Below, piece after piece: positions 23,031-33,400 of a DNA stretch of 64,000 nt. Made by a program: the position numbers and the translations under genes. The notes under the pieces are model-generated. The model saw only the letters and a program-made list of their open reading frames with translations, ran no database searches and had not been told where the DNA came from. Position 1 is the first letter of the stretch. Each line of letters starts with the position of its first letter. The stretch spans positions 24,499,204 through 24,563,203 of the forward strand of contig CM066919.1 in the NCBI GenBank assembly GCA_033964015.1. The letters run 5' to 3'. Source of the DNA: Scolanthus callimorphus (lineage: Eukaryota > Cnidaria > Anthozoa > Actiniaria > Edwardsiidae).

Positions 23031-23621
23031 ATACCAAATCAGTAGAATAAAATACGGTTTTAAACGATTCAAAACGCAGTGCTCGCGAAACGAGCCGCCA
23101 TTTTGAGAGTTTTCTCAAAATAGTAAATCGTGTTTGATATATCTACTATTTCAGGAACCAATCAGAGCGCGCGAAAATGACTATTCATAATAAATAGTTT
23201 ATTTGTACCTCTTATCGAATTTTGTTCTCCTCCCTGACTGTTTTTTTTTAAATGCAAATATTGCTCATGTGAACGTCGCTCTTGATGAGCTGTACTAATC
23301 ATTATTCTTTATTTTGCAGATCCCAATGGAAAAGTCAGGGTTTCAATTCTCCAGCTACCGCAGCGCTATTATTACTTGAAAATCTATTTAGTAGTATTTA
23401 TGGTGACAATTTTGGTACATCTACTCCGCATTAAATGCGTACAAAGAATAACATTTGTATGTCTCTGTAAGGTACCATATAAAATTATCATGACATGCCA
23501 TAACAAACTTCTTGATGTTCATCAAGATACTTGGGTGAAATGTTTAAATGTTGTGCTCTTTTTAATTTTTCTAACTTTGTGTTTTAGTTTTATTTTACTA
23601 GTATCACATTATTCGTCTTAA
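16329..23621 (+). CDS. Metallophosphoesterase, MPPE1/PGAP5-Cdc1-Ted1 group
   Basis: Family members act in the ER/Golgi lumen on the GPI-anchor glycan. Exons: 16329-16355, 17504-17644, 17929-18052, 19224-19279, 19765-19941, 20600-20773, 20945-20995, 22369-22486, 23320-23621; phases join throughout to about 389 residues (human MPPE1 is near 396). A signal-anchor follows the start (ICLILLVLTYIHC). Phosphoesterase motifs in order are IADPQ, ILGDVFNEG, VTGDNDIGG, LLAHVPLE and VSGHIHQ. Two hydrophobic segments end the protein (IYLVVFMVTILVHLL and VVLFLIFLTLCFSFILLV). GNHD is replaced by GDND, removing the usual Asn ligand and catalytic His. The sixth intron uses a GC donor. An alternative start at 17471 would extend the second exon and drop the first. 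Confidence 0.85.
18470..18716. mobile_element. Palindromic MITE, GTGTTGTA termini
   Basis: GTGTTGTAATTCTGATACAAC on the left is mirrored by GTTGTAAATCTGATACAACA on the right, with CATCCATGTTGTATCAGATC between. Located in an intron of the metallophosphoesterase gene. No coding capacity. Confidence 0.6.
18795..18950. repeat. SINE-like repeat (diverged copy)
   Basis: ACCTCGGTTTATTGTCT, CCCACAATGAA and a B-box-like GGGAATCAAACATGG occur in the same order and spacing as in the copies at about 46525-46700 and 63365-63545. Probably an old tRNA-derived SINE. Confidence 0.5.
20080..20505. repeat. Element with poly-C tract and CTGGCTACACCCCTG end
   Basis: A run of about 18 C at 20102-20119 and a right end CTGGCTACACCCCTG resemble the termini of the MITE at 49125-49270. 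The left boundary is unclear. Intronic. Confidence 0.4.
21420..21640. repeat. Repeat of GGCGAC / GTCGCC words
   Basis: Several copies of ATTTAGTCGCCA and TTTGGCGACC in both orientations form a local inverted structure. Related words occur at 37540-37890 and 38750-38820. Probably a short DNA transposon. Intronic. Confidence 0.5.
22605..22845. mobile_element. Palindromic MITE, CGATCGAT family, copy 2
   Basis: TACTACCGACATCACTAAACTG at the left and CACTTTAGTGATTTTGGTAGTA at the right are inverted complements. GATCGATCGTTTGTCAGT is mirrored by ACTGACAAACGATCGATC. Same family as 9060-9320. Confidence 0.7.
22957..23190. repeat. Dispersed repeat family R1, copy 2 of 3
   Basis: Shares AACTATCCCCCGAAGGG, GTATATACCAAATCAGTAGA and ACTATTTCAGGAACCAATCA with copies at 696-1000 and 28522-28745. 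Lies in the last intron of the metallophosphoesterase gene. Confidence 0.7.
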
Positions 23622-23971
23622 CGATATTTAAAGCACAAAATATTTTTAAAGTATTATATAAGAACATTTGTAGAGAATGGCCTGTGTCCGACGGGTGTGA
23701 CAATGATATGATAATAATAATAATAATATTTATTCTAAGCCACCATTAGACTACTGGTACATAAGAGTAATACATACGAATACAGATGAGTAAATATACA
23801 GTCAATCAATAAAATTACAATAACAATTCATTAGTCATAGATATATTTTAAGCTGATAGTATGATAATCGATTCATCAGTCATTGAAATAAACAATATAT
23901 ATCATACGTTGCGTGACCTTACCCTCGGCATACGTTGTAGTTTATATGAGCAAAGACACGAAATACCTTAG
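23622..23971. other. Intergenic; (AAT)n retroelement-tail-like tract
   Basis: ATAATAATAATAATATTTATT at about 23710-23730 begins a short AT-rich repeat. Otherwise nothing recognised between the metallophosphoesterase and sulfotransferase-like genes. Confidence 0.4.
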
Positions 23972-24742
23972 TTGACTTTCACGATGATTATTTGTGCGGG
24001 AGTCGGTAAAACGGGGACAACGTCGATGGCAAAAGCCCTTCAGATGTTGGGCTACAACACCGTCTACCACTACGAAGATCAAATGAACTTCCTCGATGAG
24101 TGGTCAGACTTGGTTCACCGTGGAAAGATGCCGGATTTTCAAGCCATGTTTAGAAATGTCGATGTTTTAACCGATGCCCCGGCATGTTTTTTCTTCAAGG
24201 AAATCCGTGAAGCGTTCCCCGACAGTAAGGTCATTCTTACTACCAGATCAGAAGAGTCTTGGGCAAAAAGCAGAGCTCAGCATTGCAGGGAGATGAAGCA
24301 ATTTTTGGGAAAACCAATTAACAAGTTGGCTTTTTTTCTCTCACCAACATTCAGGAAATTTCATTATACAATGACGGATGTTGCTGTAGCCGGACTTGGC
24401 AGCCTGGAAGCAGACGCCATCGAGGTCCAACGTAAACATTTCCGCATGCACAATGAACGTGTAAAGGCCACAGTTCCAAGCGATCAACTGCTGATCTACA
24501 GTGTCAAGCAAGGATGGGAACCTTTGTGCGAGTTTCTTGGGAAAGATGTCCCTCAACAACCTTTCCCGAAAGAGAACATGGACTCAAAACATATAAAAGA
24601 GAAGGATTCGTGGGCGACTGATACTAGTACAAAATCTATGGATGGTCTCAGGGAAGTAAGGCAAGAGATTGGAATCAGGATTTCAGTTTTCGTGGTTCTG
24701 TTAGCTCTACTGGCTTATTGGTTCATGCAATATTATCGCTAA
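23972..24742 (+). CDS. P-loop sulfotransferase-like protein (Sulfotransfer_4 type)
   Basis: Proteins of this family bind PAPS and have a sulfotransferase fold; physiological substrates are mostly unknown. The 256-residue frame is uninterrupted. It starts with the 5'-phosphosulfate-binding loop GVGKTGTTSM, followed by ALQMLGYNTVYHYED, then DAPACFFFKEI and FPDSKVILTTRSEESWAKS, which match the family order. Near the end, LLIYSVKQGWEPLCEFLG fits the conserved 'V-GW-PLC-FL' segment. The last 22 residues form a hydrophobic helix (SVFVVLLALLAYWFMQYY), implying a tail anchor or single C-terminal membrane span. The start could also be the second Met (23984), which puts the P-loop closer to the N-terminus as in relatives. 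A non-coding upstream exon cannot be excluded. Confidence 0.85.
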   Translation: MTFTMIICAGVGKTGTTSMAKALQMLGYNTVYHYEDQMNFLDEWSDLVHRGKMPDFQAMFRNVDVLTDAPACFFFKEIREAFPDSKVILTTRSEESWAKSRAQHCREMKQFLGKPINKLAFFLSPTFRKFHYTMTDVAVAGLGSLEADAIEVQRKHFRMHNERVKATVPSDQLLIYSVKQGWEPLCEFLGKDVPQQPFPKENMDSKHIKEKDSWATDTSTKSMDGLREVRQEIGIRISVFVVLLALLAYWFMQYYR

Positions 24743-25003
24743 CGTGTTGCGTTACACCCCACATCGTCCCCAGGCGTCTCTGGCCATGCATGATTAAATA
24801 ATGCGTGATTGAAAACACTGACGTTTTTGGCGCAAGAAAACAGTCGAGTCTAAGGAAAATAAGCGCACTTGTAGATAACTTTACTATTGGGGAGCGAGGG
24901 AAGCCCTTTCAGTCTTTCGCGCAAGCCAACGAGTTACCATAGCATGCGGGATTTATTCTGAGAGCTCAATTCACTTCCGGTGTAAAATACATCACTTTTG
25001 AAG

Positions 25004-25172
25004 CCATACAATCAAATGCAAAACGTTGGCGCACTTGCCTTCTCTCCACCTTCGCCATTTCAATGTTGCTAGTTGAAATGACAAACGGCCCACTTTTCCA
25101 GAGCCAACAATGAAAGAGACATTAAAGGGACCGGAAGGGGAGTGCGCCAACTACTTTTGCATTTGATTGTAT
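25004..25172. mobile_element. Palindromic MITE (169 bp)
   Basis: CATACAATCAAATGCAAAAC then GTTGGCGCAC at the left mirrors GTGCGCCAAC then TTTTGCATTTGATTGTAT at the right. No coding capacity. 3' of the sulfotransferase-like gene. Confidence 0.75.
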
Positions 25173-25529
25173 CTTCTCCGCACAATTGATATGCGTACAA
25201 CCAGAGCATAATATGTATAACGGTGTTGTCACAATTAGTTTTTAAATGCATCTTACCCACTGCATCAGAGTCGACTGCGGAACAGTTTTCAAAGTGGGGC
25301 GGCTCATTAGTATGTATGGAAACTTGGCGAAATGTGGGTGGGGGGGGGGCTAGTTTCCCTTGATGAGAATCGCGGATCGCAACAGTGAATTTTGAGGTTG
25401 CGTAGCAATGCATACGGTGTTAAAGAAAGACTTTCTTATACAAAGTGTTGGCTGTTTTTACAAATTAAGGGATCAATGTTAAAACATAGTAGAGGGGACT
25501 ACTAACTATGGCTAAAAGAAATAGTATTT

Positions 25530-25902
25530 TACACCCTGGGGGGACTCCCATATTTTGGGGGCGGGGGTGCTCGTCGGGAACTTTCGATTTCAACCCTAAA
25601 AGGTACCAAACATGGCGTCGCTCAGTTTATTTTGACCCCTAAAAGGTACCAACAAGCCGTATTTTCCCTCGTAATTTTCTCTCGTATTTTTTTTCGAGGG
25701 AAAATACGTCTGAAATTCAGGCTACCAACAAGTGTGATTTGCTTGATGCTTTAACGAACCTCTAACAGGTACCTATCTCGAAAAAATTGCAAGTTTTCGA
25801 ATTTTACCCCTAAGAGGTACCAGAGGCCTGATTTTAAACCGTAAAAGGTACGATGAGCACCCCCGCCCCAAACATATGGGAGTCCCCCTCCCGGGATTTT
25901 AC
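25530..25902. mobile_element. MITE, GGGACTCCCATAT family, copy 1
   Basis: The left end (CTGGGGGGACTCCCATAT, then GGGGGCGGGGGTGCTCGTCG) is mirrored at the right end (GAGCACCCCCGCCCC, ATATGGGAGTCCCCC). The interior repeats CCCTAAAAGGTACCAA-like words about every 40-60 bp. Related copies are at 38836-39206, 56765-56955 and 57885-58945. Confidence 0.75.
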
Positions 25903-26879
25903 ATTATCGTGTCCCACGGGAAACGCTTGCATTACACGCAGGCTAATCAAATAGTGCAGGAATATCGTGCAGAAAAAGTAGTAAATTGTTCATTTTAGTG
26001 GAAAAAGCATGAAACTTGGCAGGATGATAGAGCTTCCCATGCTGAGCAATTCTGGATGTAGACCCACCCTCGATAATGTATACTTCCAGTTATATAGCAG
26101 TGGAATTAATTATCCTTTAAACTAATAGAATGACGTGTTGCCTTTTGAGTTCGGACACAAAATTTTGTATCGTGACAGAGTATTCAATACGCTACAATTC
26201 TACAATACGTAACACCCCCCTTGATCATGTACTTCCAGAGTTCCAAGATGGAATTCATTATCACATACAATCAGTAACATAGGACGTTGCCTTCACGATA
26301 CACACATGGAAATTAGTGTGAAAATGGACCATGGTGCAAAGGGCAAATTCGCATGTAGACCCACGCCCTAACTCATGCACTTCCAGTTCTATAGAAATGG
26401 AATAAATAATTATCCTTTAAACTATAAGAAAATGACGTGTTGCCTTTTGAGTTCAGACACGATTTTTTGTATCGTGACAGAGTATTGAATACCCTATAAT
26501 TCTACCAGACTTGACCCCCCTGATCATGTACTTACAGTGTACTAAGATGGAATTCATTATCACATAAAATCAGTAACTAAGGCCGTGTTACCTTCAAGAT
26601 ACACGCATTGAAATTCACGTGAAACTAGACCATGGGCAAATTCGCATGTAGATCCTAACCCCGATTCATGCACTTTCAGTTTTATCAAAGTGGAATTAAA
26701 ATTAGTCTTTAAAGTGGGTAGTCAGGCTTTCGAAGACCAAGGGTGAAATTCTGTATGTTAAGAGTGTACTATTTATTGCATGTTTTGCTATCCATGATCA
26801 AGCAACTCCCCCCCCCCCCCCCTCCACCCCGTCATATACTTACAGTACCAGGGTGATGGAATAAATCACACGATTGCAG

Positions 26880-27510
26880 CAACAACAACAACAAGTCTTT
26901 ATTTCCTCAAAAATTTACTAAAGTTTTATAATGATAGTTTGGAAAAAAGAAAGAGGGCTGGCTACCTAGAATAACTAAAGAGTTAAAAGTTTTAGGCAGC
27001 CAGTTATATACATATAGATTTAATACAAATATAGGTCGGCACACGAACACATATACAAAAATGAACAAACAACAAACAAAAATAACATTTAATGCACGAT
27101 TAAGGGATGAATGCTTTCCTTCACTTTAGATATAGGAGAAAGAACCAAAAAACTAATATGTTTCGAAAAATTTATCCTTTTGTGTTTTCTTAAAAATAGA
27201 TAGTGATGATGATGACTTTATGTTAGCTTCAATAGTATTCCAAATTGTTGGGCCTTGAAAACGAATATTAAATTTACCATAGTTGGTTCTCGCATAGGGA
27301 AGATAATAAGACTGTTTTGCTGAAAACCTGGTATTGTAATTATGGACACTTGATACTCTAGTAAAAAAGGAATGAAATGTTGTAGGCAGAAGATGGTTAT
27401 AAAATTTGTACATAAAAATAGAAATATGAAATTTAACAAGGTCAAAAAACTTAATTACCCGAAGAGATTTGAACAAAGGACTTGAATGCCTATCAAACGG
27501 CAACAAAAAT
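26880..27510 (-). mobile_element. LINE 3' end, 5'-truncated (minus strand)
   Basis: Minus-strand frame 27506-27153 encodes about 117 residues with motifs typical of the C-terminus of CR1/L2-like reverse transcriptase ORFs: VHNYNTRFSAKQ, YYLPYARTNYGKF and RFQGPTIWNTIE. It is followed by an AATAAA-like region and a (TTG)n tail at 26881-26900 (read on minus). The reverse transcriptase catalytic core is absent, so this is a dead 3' fragment. Confidence 0.75.
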
Positions 27511-27579
27511 CACGACATATAGAGACGCATTATATTTTTGTACGACGCTTGACCAATAAGACATGATAAGCTGGTAAGC

Positions 27580-28385
27580 TTTGAAAGAAGACTTTGAAAG
27601 AAGACTGCGCTTTGTTTGCTCAATTTTTGTCAAGTGCGTGGAGGAGATTTCGACGACGCGTCCCGAGAAAGATACTGCATTACCTCCTTTCCACGCACTT
27701 ACTGGATGCGTCGTATTTCGTATTTCGATGCATTTTTCGGATAAACAACAGCATGCTATTCCTTTTTTTCTTGAATCTAATTTTCTTCCCATACAAACGA
27801 TATATTTTGAAAAAACGGCTACCATGATGCATGATGTTTCCAACAAAGTTGCGCCGGTTCTGATACAGAAGCTTTTTACTAAAACAGAAGATGTGCATAA
27901 TTACAGTACAAGGGCGGCCTGCAGTGGAAATGTTTATGTCAAATCGTCAAGACTTGAGATCCAGAAACTTTCATTTTCACGGTCTGGATCCTGTATTTAT
28001 AATAGTTTACCAGTAAGCTTGAGAAATGAGAATAAAACGAATTTTATAACAACAATTAAGAAAAATATTTATACATTTGTTAGAAACTGAAAACGATTAT
28101 ATTGGTGTGGATAAAATGATCTCGAGGATGCCCAAACTTTCATTCGCTTAACAACATCTTTTTAAATTCATCTTACTTAATTTTTTTCCCTTTCTCCTAC
28201 TTTTTCCCTGTTATGTATAAACAAGTGATGCAGCTCTAATGAAAAATATTATTAATAATCTGTTTGTAAATCTAATGCCATCCGCCTCGACTAGTTTTTC
28301 TATTTGCGGATGGCGTTACCTTATTTCCCTACTCTATTTATTTGCAAAATAAATTTCTTGTTGTCTTGTTGTTGTCTTAAACGCA
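27580..28385 (+). mobile_element. LINE 3' end fused to an unrelated fragment (plus strand)
   Basis: Plus frame 27581-28090 ends with LINE-type C-terminal motifs (IYFEKTATMMHDVSN, LFTKTEDVHNYSTRAA and SGSCIYNSLPVSLRN). It has a 3' region with a GC-rich hairpin (ATGCCATCCGCC facing GGCGGATGGC-like) and a TTGTTGTCTTGTTGTTG tail. Its first 50 residues (including PPFHALTGCV) do not look like LINE. They resemble a motif I recall from other cnidarian hypothetical proteins. Orientation is opposite to the LINE fragment at 26880-27510. Confidence 0.65.
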
Positions 28386-28521
28386 AAGTTGCTGCTTTGG
28401 ACACTTGGACAGAGTACACGGAAGTTACTCCGGCATTAGCTGCACCATACTAACTATGGCTGCACTAAACAAAGCATCACGTGAAGGACGTCTGCGCATT
28501 GACCGCCTCGCTAGAGCTAGT

Positions 28522-28745
28522 CTATAGTTAACAACTATCCCCCGAGGGGGGAGGTGATAGTGGTGGATATATACCGACCCTGAGGGGGATAGTTGTTTTA
28601 CTAAATACCAAATCAGTAAAAATACGGTGGTTTAAGGTTCAAAGCACTTGAGAGTTTTCTCAATACAGTAAATAGTGTTGGATATCTACTATTTCAGGAA
28701 CCAATCAGAGCGCGCGAAAATGACTATTCACTGATTTGGTATATA
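28522..28745. repeat. Dispersed repeat family R1, copy 3 of 3
   Basis: Starts AACAACTATCCCCCGAGG and ends CACTGATTTGGTATATACTA, inverse of the internal TTTTACTAAATACCAAATCA. Sits in the loop of the foldback-like element. Confidence 0.7.
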
Positions 28746-29805
28746 CTAATGTAGAATACAAGCTGTTGGATTAGATAATGTTTTTTTTGGAAAAAGCAAC
28801 CCCAAACAAGGCCGGTATTTAACATAATAGTAGCAATGGAACTATTTGGTAGTCTATTTGGTCAAGTGTTGTTGCAAAAATATTATGCATCTCTATATGT
28901 TGCCATTTTTGTGCTACAATAATGCTGTGATTTATTCCATCCCCATGATACTGTAAGTATATGACTGGGGGTCTTGATCATGAATAGCAAAACATGCAAT
29001 AATGCATACATTCTTAACATACAAAATTTCACCCTGACACCACTTTAAAGACTTGTTAATTCCACTTCGATAAAACTGGAAGTGCATAGTCAGGGCGTGG
29101 GTCTACATGCGAAATTGCCCATTGTACCATGGTACATCTTCACGTGAATTTATATGCATGTATATTGAAGGCAACGCCCTCTGTTACTGATTTTATGTGA
29201 TAATAAATCCCATCTTGGTAAACTGGAAGTACATGATCAGGGGGGGTCACATATTGTAGAATTGTAGGGTATTAAATACTCTGTCACGATACAAAATTCC
29301 ATGTCTGAAGACAAAAGGCAACACGTCATATTGTTAAGTTTAAAGGATAATTAATTCCACTTCGATAAAACTGGAAGTGCATGAGTTGGGGCGTGGGTCT
29401 ACATGCGAATTTGCCCATTGCACCATGGTCCATTTTTACCACGAATTTTCATGCGTGTATCTTCAAGGCACCGCCCTATGTTACTGATTTTATTTGATAA
29501 TGAATTCCATCTTGGAACTCTGGAAGTACATGATCAGGGGGTGTTACGTATTGTAAAATTGTAGCGTATTAAATACTATGTCACGATACAAAATTCCGTG
29601 TCTGCAGGCAAAAGGCAACACGTCATTTTATCAGTTTAAAGGATAATTAATTCCACTGCTAGAAAACTGGAAGTATTCGTTATCAAGAGTGGGTCCACAT
29701 CCAGAATTGCTCAGCATGGGACGCTCTATCGACCTGCCAAGTTTCATGCTTTTTCCATCAAAATGAACAATTTTTCACCAAATTCCTGCACTAAAAGTTC
29801 GATAC

Positions 29806-30482
29806 AAAGTTAAAGGACCCCAAACAACAAGATTCCGAAAACTGATCTGTGAAAGTGAATACGAAATTTTGGATTTTAATATATTTTCGCTTGGCAGCAT
29901 CGGCGCTCCAGACAGTTACCTCCAGTGACTTCATGAGCTGCTATGCCTCTAGACCGAAATCAGCACACTTCAGCCTTTAGTGCATGCACTGTCTGTCACG
30001 TGGTTGGTACTGGATGACATCTTGCGCATTCATGGCTTCTGTATTTTCACAAATCTTCCCATATGGAAGCAGTCACTGAGCGTTCTATGAGAAATAAGCC
30101 TCGAAAATCAGGAAGGGTGGTCTAGTGTACTCTCCACTGCTGAAATCCCGTGGACCTCCGGGGAAGAGACTAACCCCTACCACAGGCAACCCAACAATCA
30201 CCTCGACCATCAATCTTTTACTTATGCATCATTCCAGTTAACGCAAGAGTTATAAACGTGCCCTATCAAGCACTCAATATTAACGTGACATCAAATAAAT
30301 AAGCCAAGCCCACTAATTGAAATATTTCCGGTCTTTGAAAAGATTGAAAGAGACTACGACTTTGAGGAGAAGGCCTCTCCCTCTTCCGTCCTGGGGCCTG
30401 GGATCGAGTTTCCGTTGCGAAATTTCCATACATTGGAGCAACGTCGAAAGAAGAGCAATATTCTGCCGAATTTCCACGGAAA
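29806..30482. other. Upstream region of the EB1 gene
   Basis: No gene or strong repeat seen between the right arm of the foldback-like element and the EB1 start codon. The EB1 promoter and 5' UTR presumably lie here; no specific site is claimed. Confidence 0.45.
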
Positions 30483-33400
30483 ATGGCAGTAAACGTCTAT
30501 TCCACAAGCGTTACTACGGACAACTTAAGTCGGCATGAATTGCTTGCATGGGTAAATGACAGTTTGCAATTAAATTACACAAAAATCGAACAACTAAGTT
30601 CTGGTAAGTACTTTGTACATAGTGGCACATCAACCGCCCGCCATTTTATTGTGGTCCATGTGGTCTGAATTTGCAGCTTTGCTCTCGATTTACTTTATTC
30701 CAGAGAATAAATCTTTTTTTTTCGTACCATGTAATCGTTGATGAATACACCGTTTCTGCTTTATTCTCTTTAGGGGCAGCATATTGCCAATTTGTAGACC
30801 TGCTATTCGAAAGTAAGTTATGGGTGTCGATTCAAGTTCATTGAAATTTTACCACACGAGATATTCAAACTGAACGCTGAATATTTTATCCCATGATCAA
30901 AGATTAGTGCTGTGGTTTAATAATTCTTCTTTGTTTTGCCTCAACAGACTGTATTCCCTTAAAGAAAGTGAAATTCGGAGCTACACAAGAATTCGAGTAT
31001 ATAAAGAACTTCAAGGTCTTACAAGAAGGCTTCAAAAAGTGTGGATGCGATAAGGCAAGTTCGTGTAAAAATCTTTTGGTTTAAAGGCATCGATATCATA
31101 GTTAAGACTAAAGTAAAGATACAAGAGTAGTCTAGGCTACTTTCATGTTTAATCTGATTGAAATGCAACCAAAATTGGTGCTTCTATTGGCTCAAGGTTT
31201 GTACCATGTAATTTTGGTACATGACGTAAGCTGTTTTTCAAGGCAGCCTCTGCCATTCAATTCGAGGAGATCTTTTAAATAAATGAATGTCAACGTTTTT
31301 ATTTTGAAGTCATGAATGAGATCCGGCTATTGATCCTGAAAACAAAAGAAATACTTGACACTAGTATAAATCATAGAGTTTTAACTCTTAAACTTGTCTA
31401 AACATCAAATGAATATAGATGATAATAATACTTTTCTTCTATATACTGATCAAGTCGTGACATTCTATAATTTAAATTCATTATCATCGATTTGAAGGTA
31501 CAGTTAAGAAAGTTGTGTTTTCGACTTGTTGGATGGGCAGTTGCAACCAAAATTATCATGTCACATCTTTGTTTTGCAACTGGCAATGCAGCAAAATGTT
31601 GATATAGGTACTTGAAAAATCAAATGCTTTGTAACTATTACTACTAGTGTAACTATTTTTACATCAATACTATTCCAAGGTGCTGTTGTGTTATCTGCTC
31701 ATACAGCCGATTGCGTTTGACTGTTTAACCCAAACAGTTTGCACGTTACGTTGGAACGTTGCATTGTGAGAGAAAAAGTGAGATGTTTCCAAGGGCAACC
31801 ACCATGTTTATTTTCACTGACCAATCAGGGAAGACTGAACTCTTTGGTTCTCCATACAAACGTCTCGTTCCATCCTAGAAACGCAGCGTTCCAACATAAC
31901 GTACGAACTGTTGGGATTAAACAGTCAAACGTAATCGGCTGTATTTTCCCCATGATAAAATGAAAGTGATTCTTGCCCCTCCCAATACCTTTTTGGGGAG
32001 ATATAGAAAGTATCTCAGATTTTTACATTTTTTATTTAACACTTAGTTGCCTTAGGTATACTGTAAATAATAATGAGTTACCATGAAGAGAAGACTGCTT
32101 TGACTGCTCATCAGAATGCACAGTGCTAGAGGCAACAGACTGTTTTGCTAAAGTCATTCAAATGACTTTTAAACACTTCAACCTGAAATACCTTAGTTTT
32201 CATTGATTACAGATTATTCATCAAATACATCTTAAATCATGCATGCACTCCCAATTTTGGGGATGTGTTATAATAACCTCTTGGACAATAGGATGACGTA
32301 GAAAATGCAAGTCTACTTTCGGCAGTCATCTGAAATCCCAAACATAGGATTTTGGGTCTGAAAGATCCTAACTTTCTTAAGTTTGTTTGTTTTCATTCCT
32401 TCAGGTCATCCCTGTGGATAAGCTAGTAAGAGGAAGATTCCAGGACAACTTTGAGTTCCTTCAGTGGTTCAAGAAATTCTTTGACGCCAATTATGGAGGA
32501 CAAGAATACAATGCGGCTGAAGCACGGTGTGGTCAAACAGATGGCCCCAAAACATGCCCCAAGAGAGCGCAAAGTGGTAGAGGACAGATACAAATAGGTA
32601 ATAATTGTGTTATCTTTTCAAGGGTATGGTGCAATTTTTTGGGCCTCCAATACATTAAAAATAGGCCTGCTTGTTGGTAACTGGTGAAGTTGATCTAATC
32701 TGATTTGGAGGTAACTTTTAATGCATTTCTAGTTATTTTCAAAATTAGTTTTTTCTAAGGGATCATGCCCTCTATAGAAGAGCAAAATTTTCTTGGCAAC
32801 TATTTTTGGCAACAGCTAGGGTTTTGTCTCAAGCATGCTAGAACTGCATGGTTTTTCCAAGGTTTATTTGTCAAACTATTTTTCCACCTTGACAACCCTA
32901 TAGACCAAATCGGTTAACACTGTTTACATCTTTTTGCCATCCAATAGGCCTTTATCACGCAATATTGATTAATATATAATAGTTATCAAAAAATGGATCT
33001 CAGTTTTCATTTTGACACATCCGTATGGTGATGATTGCTTGAATACTGACTAAGATATGAATTTTCAGAACTTCGTATTCTGGCTTATTTTTTACAAAGA
33101 AATGTATGGGAAAGTACATCGAAACGAGGCTGGACGGGCATCCATGCCTCGACTTGACATATTTGCCCATACATTTCTTTGTAAAAAGTAAGCCAGAATA
33201 CAAAGTTTTGAAAATTCATATCTCAGCCAGTTTTCAAGTAATTCTTTTGAAACTTTACAGTTTTGCTAATACGGATGTGTAGAATTGAAAACTGGATTCC
33301 GTTTTCTGATAACTATTATATATTATTAATCAATATTGCGTGAAAAAGGTCTATTCAGTGCCTTTTTTCTCATTCACCAGAGTGCACAAGTGTATGTGCA

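Larger units (their letters stand above)
25950..29805. mobile_element. Foldback-like element with subrepeat arms
   Basis: The left arm (about 25950-26876) and right arm (about 28928-29805) are imperfect inverted repeats of roughly 900 bp. For example GGAAAAAGCATGAAACTTGG (left) faces CCAAGTTTCATGCTTTTTCC (right), and TGAGCAATTCTGGATGT faces its complement. Within each arm an approximately 300-bp dimer is tandemly repeated: one half carries ACTTCCAG with GTGGAATTAATTATCC, the other ACTTCCAG with GATGGAATTCATTATC. Long inverted termini made of tandem subrepeats are the signature of foldback (FB) elements. The loop (26877-28927) contains two LINE 3' ends and an R1 copy. No transposase was recognised. 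Confidence 0.75.
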
